The notes beneath the pieces are model-generated. The model saw only the letters and a list, made by a program, of their open reading frames with translations. It was not told the origin of the DNA and made no database searches. A stretch of 64,000 nt of DNA from an uncultured Parabacteroides sp. (GTDB lineage: Bacteria > Bacteroidota > Bacteroidia > Bacteroidales > Tannerellaceae): positions 248,001 to 312,000 of the forward strand of contig CALUZS010000002.1 in assembly GCA_944325355.1 (NCBI GenBank), given 5' to 3'. This document shows positions 26,204 through 34,612 of the stretch, piece by piece. Made by a program: the position numbers and the translations under genes. How positions within the stretch are numbered: position 1 is the first letter of the stretch; the number at the start of each line of letters is the position of its first letter.

Positions 26204-27463
26204 ATGGAATTAAAAAGAGTTGTAGTAACAGGTCTTGGTGCTATTACTCCGTTGGGTAACTCTTTCCCGGAAACATGGGAAAATATTGTCAACGGACGTA
26301 GTGGAGCAGGACCTATTACTCATTTTGATGCTTCGAAATTCAAGACTCAATTTGCTTGCGAAGTAAAGAATTTCGATCCGTTGGCTTTTGGTATGGATCG
26401 GAAGGAAATTCGTAAATATGATTTATATGCACAGTATGCTATGGCTGCGGCACAAGAAGCTGTGACTGATGCGGCAATGGATCTTGAAAAAGAAAATAAA
26501 GATCGTATCGGAGTTATTTTTGCAGCCGGTATCGGTGGTATTCGTTCATTTGAAGATGAAGTAAGAGCATACAATCAGGAACGCGGTCCTCGTTTCAGCC
26601 CGTTTTTCATTCCTAAGATTATTGCAGATATGGCTGCCGGTCATATCTCTATGAAATACGGTTTCCGTGGACCTAACTTCGCTACGGTTTCTGCTTGCGC
26701 GTCTTCTACAAATGCAATTGCCGATGCTTTTAATTATATCCGTTTGGGAAAAGCTGATGTAATTGTAAGTGGTGGCGCTGAAGCAGCTATCGCTATTGTG
26801 GGAGTAGGCGGATTCAATGCTATGAATGCGTTGTCTACGCGTAATGATTCTCCGGAAACAGCATCCCGTCCTTTCAGTGCAAGCCGTGATGGGTTCGTTA
26901 TTGGCGAAGGAGGTGCATGTTTGATTCTTGAAGAAATGGAACATGCTTTGGCTCGTGGCGCAAAAATCTATTGTGAGATCGCAGGGACAGGGCTATCTGC
27001 CGATGCTTATCATTTGACCGCTTCTCATCCGGAAGGATTAGGCGCGAAGTTGGTAATGCGCAATGCGTTGGAAGATGCAGGAATGAAACCGGAAGATATC
27101 GATTATATTAATGTTCATGGAACATCTACTCCGGTGGGAGATATTTCAGAGGTGAAAGCCATCCTGGATGTCTTCGGTAATCATGCTTACGATTTGAATA
27201 TTAGTTCTACAAAATCAATGACCGGACATTTGCTTGGAGCTGCAGGAGCAGTAGAAGCGGCTTTTTGCGTGATGTCTGTAAAAGAGGATATTGTTCCTCC
27301 TACAATTAACCATGCAGAAGGTGATGATGATCCGGAAATTGACAATAAATTGAATTTTACATTTAATAAGGCACAGAAGAGAGTCGTTAATGCCGCTTTA
27401 TCGAATACGTTTGGTTTTGGCGGACATAATGCTTGTGCTATTGTGAAAAAATTCAGAAAGTAG
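26204..27463 (+). CDS. fabF: 3-oxoacyl-[acyl-carrier-protein] synthase II
   Basis: The 419-residue protein is a full-length KAS II. The catalytic triad is present: Cys in VSACASSTNA near residue 167, His in NVHGTSTPVGD near 306 and His in SMTGHLLGAAGA near 343. It extends acyl-ACP with malonyl-ACP and is important for longer and unsaturated chains. The gene begins 15 bases after acpP. Its TAG stop overlaps the GTG start proposed for rnc. Confidence 0.97.
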   Translation: MELKRVVVTGLGAITPLGNSFPETWENIVNGRSGAGPITHFDASKFKTQFACEVKNFDPLAFGMDRKEIRKYDLYAQYAMAAAQEAVTDAAMDLEKENKDRIGVIFAAGIGGIRSFEDEVRAYNQERGPRFSPFFIPKIIADMAAGHISMKYGFRGPNFATVSACASSTNAIADAFNYIRLGKADVIVSGGAEAAIAIVGVGGFNAMNALSTRNDSPETASRPFSASRDGFVIGEGGACLILEEMEHALARGAKIYCEIAGTGLSADAYHLTASHPEGLGAKLVMRNALEDAGMKPEDIDYINVHGTSTPVGDISEVKAILDVFGNHAYDLNISSTKSMTGHLLGAAGAVEAAFCVMSVKEDIVPPTINHAEGDDDPEIDNKLNFTFNKAQKRVVNAALSNTFGFGGHNACAIVKKFRK

Positions 27464-28353
27464 TGTTATTACCTATCTCTTTATATGAAAGAATAAGGCT
27501 TCTTAAGGTAAAAGGTAAGGAGCCTTATTCTTCTTTTTATAAAATCTTAGGCTTTTATCCGAAAAACATATCTGTTTATGAGCAGGCATTTGCTCATAAG
27601 TCTTCTCCCAAGGGAATAGAAAATGGTCGTTTGGGCAATAATGAGCGGTTGGAGTTTTTAGGGGATGCCGTGTTGAACACGGTCATAGCGGACATTCTTT
27701 TTAACCATTTCCAGAACCGCAAAGAAGGGTTCCTTACGAATACGCGTTCAAAGATAGTTAGCCGCGAGATGATGAACAATATTGCCCAACAGATAGGATT
27801 GGATAAATTGGTAACTTATTCTTCCCGGAACAATTCCCATACACTTAATGTTTATGGAAATGCCTTGGAGGCTTTGATTGGTGCGGTTTATTTAGATCAG
27901 GGATATAAGGTTTGCTTTGAGTTTATCCGTAAAAATATAGTAGATAAGTATATTGATTTGGAAGATATTGCACGGAAAGAGGTAAACTTCAAATCAAATT
28001 TGTTGGAGTGGGGGCAGAAAAATAAATTTGATATTTCATTCCGGTTGATAGAAGAGTTCATTGATAAAGACGGGAATCCGGTGTTCCAAACAGCAATCTA
28101 TTTGTTTGAGCAGCAAATAGGAGTCGGCATAGGATTTTCCAAGAAGGAATCGCAACAGCATGCGGCACAAATGGCAATCAATAAATTGCGTACGGATGCA
28201 GAGTTCCAGCGTTACATATGTCAGCTTAAAAAGGAAAAACGCGTAAATCCGGCAGACACGGAAACGCCTGCTGTTGAGACAAAAAAGGAGACTGTAGCAT
28301 CTGAAGTTGAGATATTACCAGCCGAAGGAGATTCCCATGCGGATTCCTTGTAG
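27463..28353 (+). CDS. rnc: Ribonuclease III
   Basis: I choose the GTG at 27463, which overlaps the fabF stop as TAGTG. It gives an N-terminus (LLPISLYERIRLL, then FYKILGFYPKNISVYEQAFAHKS) that aligns with other Bacteroidales RNase III, and no ATG is available. The protein has 296 residues. The signature NERLEFLGDAVL is near residue 61, and a double-stranded-RNA-binding domain follows from about 165 to 240. A low-complexity charged tail of some 50 residues is extra compared with E. coli. The enzyme cuts double-stranded RNA in rRNA maturation. Its last 39 bases overlap the convergent pfkA gene. Confidence 0.93.
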   Translation: MLLPISLYERIRLLKVKGKEPYSSFYKILGFYPKNISVYEQAFAHKSSPKGIENGRLGNNERLEFLGDAVLNTVIADILFNHFQNRKEGFLTNTRSKIVSREMMNNIAQQIGLDKLVTYSSRNNSHTLNVYGNALEALIGAVYLDQGYKVCFEFIRKNIVDKYIDLEDIARKEVNFKSNLLEWGQKNKFDISFRLIEEFIDKDGNPVFQTAIYLFEQQIGVGIGFSKKESQQHAAQMAINKLRTDAEFQRYICQLKKEKRVNPADTETPAVETKKETVASEVEILPAEGDSHADSL

Positions 28354-29325
28354 AATTAAATCATGGTTTTCTGTTACCAGCTTCAATTTCCCTGCTACTT
28401 CTTGCAGGGGAAGTGAACTGACTTTCCCATCTTTCATACAAACCATTTTCCCAAACTCCCTATTTGCTATCAATTCTGTGGCATGACCGCCTAACCGGGT
28501 CGCCAGGTTCCTGTCGAAAGGCGACGGATTTCCTCCCCGTTGTGTATATCCTAGTATTGTGTCGCGTGTTTCGATTCCGGTAGCTTTTTCTATTTCCTGT
28601 GTGATAAATCTTGAAGGATGGTGCTGGTCTGGAGTTTTCAGACCTTCAGCTACTACGACAATCGAATAGGGTTTCCCCCGTTTTGCCCGTTCAAGAATGC
28701 ATTTATTTACTTTGTCGATGTCATAACCTAATTCCGGTATCAAAATAACATCTGCACCTCCTGCCATGCCTGCATATAATGCAATCCAGCCGGCATGATG
28801 CCCCATTACTTCAACGACCATTACCCGTTTGTGGGAACTTGCCGTAGAATGGAGCCGGTCTATCGCTTCTGTTGCAATATTTACGGCAGTATCAAAACCA
28901 AATGTTATATCCGTTCCCCAAATATCATTGTCGATTGTTTTAGGGATTCCGATTACATTGATTCCTAATTGGGATAATTTGTTGGCTGTCTTTTGGGTTC
29001 CGTTGCCGCCGATACAAACCAAACAATCCAAATTCAGGTTTTTGTAATTCTGATAAATTATTTGCGGCTTCTCACTGTCGGAATCGAGCGCCTTTCGGAA
29101 AGGTTTCTCTCGTGATGTGCCGAGAATTGTTCCCCCTAAATTGAGTATACCTGACAAACTTCGCTCATTGAGGATTTCAATGTCGTTATGTAGTAATCCG
29201 GTAAATCCGCTGTGGATGCCAATAACGTCCATCCCGTAATGCATCATTGCCGTTTTCCCTACGCCGCGTATGGTTGCATTGATTCCCGGGCAGTCTCCCC
29301 CGGAAGATAAGATTCCGATTTTCAT
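28315..29325 (-). CDS. pfkA: 6-phosphofructokinase (PfkA family)
   Basis: The 336-residue protein is a PfkA-family enzyme, starting MKIGILSSGGDCPGINA. The catalytic loop is PKTIDNDIWGTD, with Asp127 (E. coli numbering) conserved, and the allosteric/substrate region EVMGHHAGW is present. Two positions that usually reveal the phosphoryl donor are unusual. The GGDGS motif is GGNGT (Asp103 replaced by Asn, Gly104 kept). Position 124 is Lys, as in pyrophosphate enzymes, not Gly. ATP use is likely but PPi cannot be excluded. Its 3' end overlaps rnc by 39 bases in opposite orientation. Confidence 0.93.
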   Translation of the reverse strand: MKIGILSSGGDCPGINATIRGVGKTAMMHYGMDVIGIHSGFTGLLHNDIEILNERSLSGILNLGGTILGTSREKPFRKALDSDSEKPQIIYQNYKNLNLDCLVCIGGNGTQKTANKLSQLGINVIGIPKTIDNDIWGTDITFGFDTAVNIATEAIDRLHSTASSHKRVMVVEVMGHHAGWIALYAGMAGGADVILIPELGYDIDKVNKCILERAKRGKPYSIVVVAEGLKTPDQHHPSRFITQEIEKATGIETRDTILGYTQRGGNPSPFDRNLATRLGGHATELIANREFGKMVCMKDGKVSSLPLQEVAGKLKLVTENHDLILQGIRMGISFGW

Positions 29326-29348
29326 GAGAATTGTTTTTTGTTCTTTTG

Positions 29349-29356
29349 CAAATATA
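29349..29356 (-). promoter_or_regulatory. -7 element for pfkA
   Basis: The minus strand reads TATATTTG 23 bases before the pfkA start, so pfkA is likely transcribed independently of the AraC gene. Confidence 0.55.
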
Positions 29357-29364
29357 CCGAATAA

Positions 29365-30222
29365 TTAGTTTTTCCGATACTGTAACGGTGTAATTCCTAC
29401 GTGTCTTTTGAAAAAGCGGTTGAAATAGGATTGGTTGATAAATCCGAGTTGGTCTGAAATTTCTTTGATGGATGAAGAGGTGGTTTTTAATAAATCTTTT
29501 GCGTTCATTATAAGGAATGAAGCGATTATTTCGAACGGAGTATGTTTTGATGCCTTTTTTATGGCAGTACAGAAGTACTGTAAAGTAACATCGCATTTCT
29601 CGGCATAAAAGAACACGTTATGTTCTTTCGTGTAATTCTCCATTAGCAGGAAAATGAACTTGCGATATAGTTCATCTTCTCTGGAGACTTCTTTTTCTTT
29701 TTCTGAGTATAGTTTTTTGTACAGTTGCGCAGTGGTTTCAAGGAAAATGGTGAAAACGGCGTGGATGGTATTCCGGTTTTCCGAAATATCATATAAAAAG
29801 CATAAGTTGAGTAAGTGTTCGTATAGATGTTCGATGGCTACTTGTGCTTTAGAAGGTAAGGGAAGGACCGGATTTCTGATAATGAAAATGGACGTTAATC
29901 CGAAGATGGATTTAAATTGATAATCATTTTTTGAGATGAATGTGCCGGAGAAACCTACAACATAAAGGTGTACATCGTTTGAAACACTTTTTACTTGTAT
30001 AAAGCTATTGGGTAAAAGAGTGATGAATGTGTTTTCTTTTACTTCACAGTCGTTGAAGTTTATTTTTGCTTTTACATATCCTTTTGTGCAGAATATGAAT
30101 AATCCCGCTTTAATTTTGCAGGGGAAGCGGCCGTACTGGTTTAGTAATTCTCCGGTTATTTCATCGGTTACGACAAAATCGATGGGCAAATCAAACTTGG
30201 GCAATTCATTATTTTTATCCAT
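29365..30222 (-). CDS. AraC family transcriptional regulator
   Basis: The 285-residue protein has a variable N-terminal sensing domain (about residues 1-170, cupin-like strands) and a C-terminal AraC HTH domain. The DNA-binding part contains CDVTLQYFCTAIKKASKHTPFE near 208-229 and the typical end IKEISDQLGFINQSYFNRFFKRHVGITPLQYRK near 252-284. The target genes are unknown. It lies just upstream of pfkA on the same strand, but pfkA has its own -7 element, so co-regulation is uncertain. Confidence 0.9.
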   Translation of the reverse strand: MDKNNELPKFDLPIDFVVTDEITGELLNQYGRFPCKIKAGLFIFCTKGYVKAKINFNDCEVKENTFITLLPNSFIQVKSVSNDVHLYVVGFSGTFISKNDYQFKSIFGLTSIFIIRNPVLPLPSKAQVAIEHLYEHLLNLCFLYDISENRNTIHAVFTIFLETTAQLYKKLYSEKEKEVSREDELYRKFIFLLMENYTKEHNVFFYAEKCDVTLQYFCTAIKKASKHTPFEIIASFLIMNAKDLLKTTSSSIKEISDQLGFINQSYFNRFFKRHVGITPLQYRKN

Positions 30223-30249
30223 AGCACAATTCTTTTACGAGAATCGTTG

Positions 30250-30257
30250 CAAATGTA
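30250..30257 (-). promoter_or_regulatory. -7 element for the AraC-family gene
   Basis: The minus strand reads TACATTTG, fitting TAnnTTTG, 27 bases before the start codon. Confidence 0.5.
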
Positions 30258-30334
30258 ATATATTTTCAAGTGAGTATCATAAAAAAGAAACTGGTAACAA
30301 GTGATGAAACAGGTGGATTTATTATATTGGTAAA

Positions 30335-30379
30335 GCAAAAAGAGAATAGCCCAGAACTAAAAGCTTGAACTATTCTCTT
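30335..30379 (-). terminator. Terminator after eno
   Basis: AGAGAATAG (30341-30349) and CTATTCTCT (30370-30378) form a 9-bp outer stem. On the minus strand the hairpin is followed by TTTT, and the loop contains a further HindIII-like palindrome. Confidence 0.75.
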
Positions 30380-30406
30380 CCATTCAATTAATTGGAATAT
30401 TTTGGT

Positions 30407-31743
<1,337 letters not shown>

Positions 31744-31769
31744 CGCTTTTTGTTGCGATTTTTCTGTAT

Positions 31770-31793
31770 AAAATACCTAAAACATGGTATTTT
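31770..31793. terminator. Weak AT-rich hairpin between eno and the AI-2E gene
   Basis: AAAATACC (31770-31777) pairs with GGTATTTT (31786-31793) around an 8-base loop. It may terminate the AI-2E-type gene on the minus strand. Confidence 0.4.
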
Positions 31794-31836
31794 TACTTCT
31801 CGGTTTCGTTCAAAGCAATTCCAGGAATATGTATGC

Positions 31837-32958
31837 TTACTTATTTGTTTCTTTGGAATTGTCGGGAACCGGTTCGGGTTCTTTTTCTTCCAATATAAAA
31901 CGTTTGTAGTAGGATAGGCAAAGTGTTGTTAACGGAAGCGCTATGATTAGCCCGATAAATCCTAAGAGGATTCCCCAAATGGAAAGGGATAAGAGAATAA
32001 TAGCAGGATTTAGTCCCATCGCTTTTCCCATAATTCGCGGGGTCAGGTATAAATCTTGGATACATTGAACGATTCCTAAGACTAATAGAGACAAACCAAA
32101 GATAATCCAAAAGTTTTCTCCGCTTTCAGCAGAACGCAGCAGGCTTAAGATTACCATTGGAATTATTCCGATGGTTTGAAGATAAGGAATCATATTTAAT
32201 AAGCCGATGAATAATCCTAATATGATTGCTAATGGGAAATCGATAATTTTAAAACCGATGGCGAGCAGGATGCCGACACATAAGGCGATAAGCGATTGAC
32301 CTCGGAAGTAACGGTTCATGGTTACTTCTATATCATCCATTAATGTATTTACGAATGGGCGGTATTTGTCAGGAATTAGTCCAATCCATCCGTTGGCGAT
32401 TTTCTCATAGTCAAGCAAAATAAAGATATAATACAATAGAATAATGAATATAATTGTAACACTGAACAGGACAGAGAATGTACTGCTTAGGAGTGCCCAA
32501 ACTTGAGGCGCAATTTGTTTTATGGCGTTCATTATATTTTCCCTATCCAGCATTTTTGCTATTTCCCGGATGTCGAGACTGTTTATGTATTCAATCCAAG
32601 AGTCCGGGATGAGGGGTATGTATCCTTTTTTCAAATTCTGGGTTTGGAGCAAATCGACCGTGCGGTTAATCTCTTCGGTAATAGATGGGACAACCGTGAT
32701 AAATAATAGGAACAATAAAATTAAAGTGAAAATAAAGAAGACGATAATTGATAACAGCCGGTTCTTTATTTTCATTTTGTATTGGATGAATTTGACGAAT
32801 GGCTGGGAAATATATGCTAAAAGCCATGCGATTAAAAAAGGCAATAGCGCATTTTTCAGCACGGTGATTAGATAAAAAATCCCGATTATCAGAAAAATGC
32901 TGAACACGATCCGGATGACCCGGTCGAATGTAAAAGGCTTTTCAAACAGTTGATTCAT
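31837..32958 (-). CDS. AI-2E family (PerM/UPF0118) transporter
   Basis: The 373-residue protein has about eight membrane segments and matches the AI-2E transporter family, with GLLNMIPYLQTIGIIPMVIL near residues 250-269 and DLYLTPRIMGKAMGLNPAIILLSL near 310 as the conserved blocks. Members export autoinducer-2 or, in other cases, act as Na+(Li+)/H+ antiporters; the function here is not determined. The C-terminus is charged (EEKEPEPVPDNSKETNK). It is divergent from the MurNAc operon. Confidence 0.85.
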   Translation of the reverse strand: MNQLFEKPFTFDRVIRIVFSIFLIIGIFYLITVLKNALLPFLIAWLLAYISQPFVKFIQYKMKIKNRLLSIIVFFIFTLILLFLLFITVVPSITEEINRTVDLLQTQNLKKGYIPLIPDSWIEYINSLDIREIAKMLDRENIMNAIKQIAPQVWALLSSTFSVLFSVTIIFIILLYYIFILLDYEKIANGWIGLIPDKYRPFVNTLMDDIEVTMNRYFRGQSLIALCVGILLAIGFKIIDFPLAIILGLFIGLLNMIPYLQTIGIIPMVILSLLRSAESGENFWIIFGLSLLVLGIVQCIQDLYLTPRIMGKAMGLNPAIILLSLSIWGILLGFIGLIIALPLTTLCLSYYKRFILEEKEPEPVPDNSKETNK

Positions 32959-32983
32959 TTTGTAATGATGATATTTATTATTA

Positions 32984-32991
32984 CAAACTTA
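32984..32991 (-). promoter_or_regulatory. -7 element for the AI-2E-type gene
   Basis: The minus strand reads TAAGTTTG, fitting TAnnTTTG, 26 bases before the start. Confidence 0.45.
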
Positions 32992-33054
32992 CAAAAAATA
33001 GAAATACTTTGGGCAGATAGTTGTGTTGAAATAAAAAATAAAGAGAAGAAAGTT

Positions 33055-33084
33055 TTTGATTCTTATCAAGAACTTTTACCTTTG
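33055..33084 (+). promoter_or_regulatory. Promoter of the MurNAc-utilisation operon
   Basis: A TTTG -33 box (33055-33058) and a TACCTTTG -7 element (33077-33084) have 18-base spacing, one of the best promoter matches in the window. Transcription would begin near 33090. Confidence 0.75.
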
Positions 33085-33105
33085 CTAAGATGAAAAGCAC
33101 AAGAT

Positions 33106-33137
33106 AAGAGATGCTTCTTGGTGGAAGTATCTTTTTT
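33106..33137 (+). terminator. Terminator-like hairpin in the leader of the MurNAc operon (possible attenuator)
   Basis: A 12-bp stem (33106-33117 with 33124-33135, including G-T pairs) with a 6-base loop ends in a run of T at 33132-33137. It lies between the operon promoter and the first start codon at 33158. No upstream plus-strand gene exists for it to terminate. Confidence 0.65.
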
Positions 33138-33157
33138 CTGCTGAAATCTGGAACAGT

Positions 33158-34606
33158 ATGAGCCCGTTAGAAGTATTAGTAGTAATTATTGCCTACTTTG
33201 TTGTGTTGTTTTCTGTCTCCTATCTCTTCGGGAGGAAAGCAGACAACCAAGGTTTTTTTGTTGGAAATCGGAAATCGCCGTGGTATATTGTTGCAATCGC
33301 TACCATAGGGGCAAGCATATCCGGAGTAACCTTTGTATCTGTTCCAGGAATGGTTTTGACCAGCGGATTTGGTTATCTGCAGATGGCGCTGGGATTTGCG
33401 GTCGGTTATCTGGTTATCGCTTATCTTTTGATACCTTTATTTTATAAAATGAATTTGGTCTCGATATATGGTTATCTTGATAACCGCTTCGGGATATTGA
33501 CACATAAGACCGGCGCGTGGTTTTTCTTTGTATCAAAGATGCTGGGCGCTGCAGTCCGTCTTTTCCTTGTTTGTTTGACACTTCAGTTGCTGGTCTTCGG
33601 TCCGTTGAAAATTCCTTTCGTTTTCAATGTTATTTTTACAGTAGTATTGGTATGGCTCTATACTTTTCGTAGCGGGGTCAAGTCATTGATTTGGACAGAT
33701 ACCTTAAAAACTTGTTGTCTTGTCGTATCTGTCGTCTTATCTATTTATTATATCGCAACGGATTTGGGATTGTCGTTTGCCGGAATGCTGGATACGGTTT
33801 ATGACAGTCCGTTATCTAAAACATTCTATTTTGATGATATCAATGACCGGCAATATTTTTTCAAACAATTCTTAGGAGGATTGTTTACTGTTATTGCAAT
33901 GACGGGCTTGGATCAGGATTTGATGCAAAGGAGCTTGAGTTGCAAGAATTTCAAGGATTCACAAAAGAACCTTGTCATAAGCAGTGTCATGCAGGTTTTT
34001 GTAATACTTATGTTTCTTATGTTGGGAGTTCTTTTGTATACATATACGGAGCGTACAGGAATCCCTAACCCATCTAAAACAGATGAACTTTTTCCTATGC
34101 TCGCTACCGGCAATTATTTTCCGATGATTGTTGGTATTTTGTTTATCATTGGCTTTATCTCTTCCGCTTATGCCGCAGCCGGCTCTGCTTTGACGGCACT
34201 GACGACCTCTTTTACCGTAGATATTCTTGGAATAAAGAATAAAACGGAGAAGCAGGTGGAACATATCCGTAAGAGGGTGCATATTATGATGGCCATAATA
34301 TTGGGGATAGTCATTATTATATTTAATGTATTGAATAATACAAGCGTAATTGATGCCGTATATATTTTGGCGAGTTATACTTATGGGCCTATTCTTGGAA
34401 TGTTCATGTTCGGAATTTTCACAAAGAAAGAGGTACATGACCGTTACGTTCCGCTTGTAGCGTTATTATCTCCGGTATTGTGTCTTATTTTGGATGTCAA
34501 TTCGGAGAAATGGTTCGGGGGATACGCTTTCAGTTACGAGCTTCTCTTGTTCAATGCCTTGTTTACTTTTGTTGGATTGTGGATTATTCGTTTGAAAAAC
34601 AGATAG
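33158..34606 (+). CDS. murT: Sodium/solute symporter, probable MurNAc transporter (MurT-like)
   Basis: The 482-residue protein is a member of the sodium:solute symporter family, with about thirteen membrane segments and the early block ATIGASISGVTFVSVPGMV near residues 49-67. Its gene is followed after 6 bases by a phosphatase-propeller gene, then by a BadF-type kinase and murQ. In Tannerella forsythia an inner-membrane MurT imports MurNAc and stands with murK and murQ in this way. MurNAc specificity is therefore inferred from context, not from residues. It would carry MurNAc or a related amino sugar into the cytoplasm with sodium. Confidence 0.75.
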   Translation: MSPLEVLVVIIAYFVVLFSVSYLFGRKADNQGFFVGNRKSPWYIVAIATIGASISGVTFVSVPGMVLTSGFGYLQMALGFAVGYLVIAYLLIPLFYKMNLVSIYGYLDNRFGILTHKTGAWFFFVSKMLGAAVRLFLVCLTLQLLVFGPLKIPFVFNVIFTVVLVWLYTFRSGVKSLIWTDTLKTCCLVVSVVLSIYYIATDLGLSFAGMLDTVYDSPLSKTFYFDDINDRQYFFKQFLGGLFTVIAMTGLDQDLMQRSLSCKNFKDSQKNLVISSVMQVFVILMFLMLGVLLYTYTERTGIPNPSKTDELFPMLATGNYFPMIVGILFIIGFISSAYAAAGSALTALTTSFTVDILGIKNKTEKQVEHIRKRVHIMMAIILGIVIIIFNVLNNTSVIDAVYILASYTYGPILGMFMFGIFTKKEVHDRYVPLVALLSPVLCLILDVNSEKWFGGYAFSYELLLFNALFTFVGLWIIRLKNR

Positions 34607-34612
34607 TAAAAT

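Noticed and set aside
33090..33161. Two short leader ORFs before the symporter gene
   Set aside because: I do not list them as genes because 5- and 16-codon frames occur by chance; they are mentioned only as part of the attenuator hypothesis.
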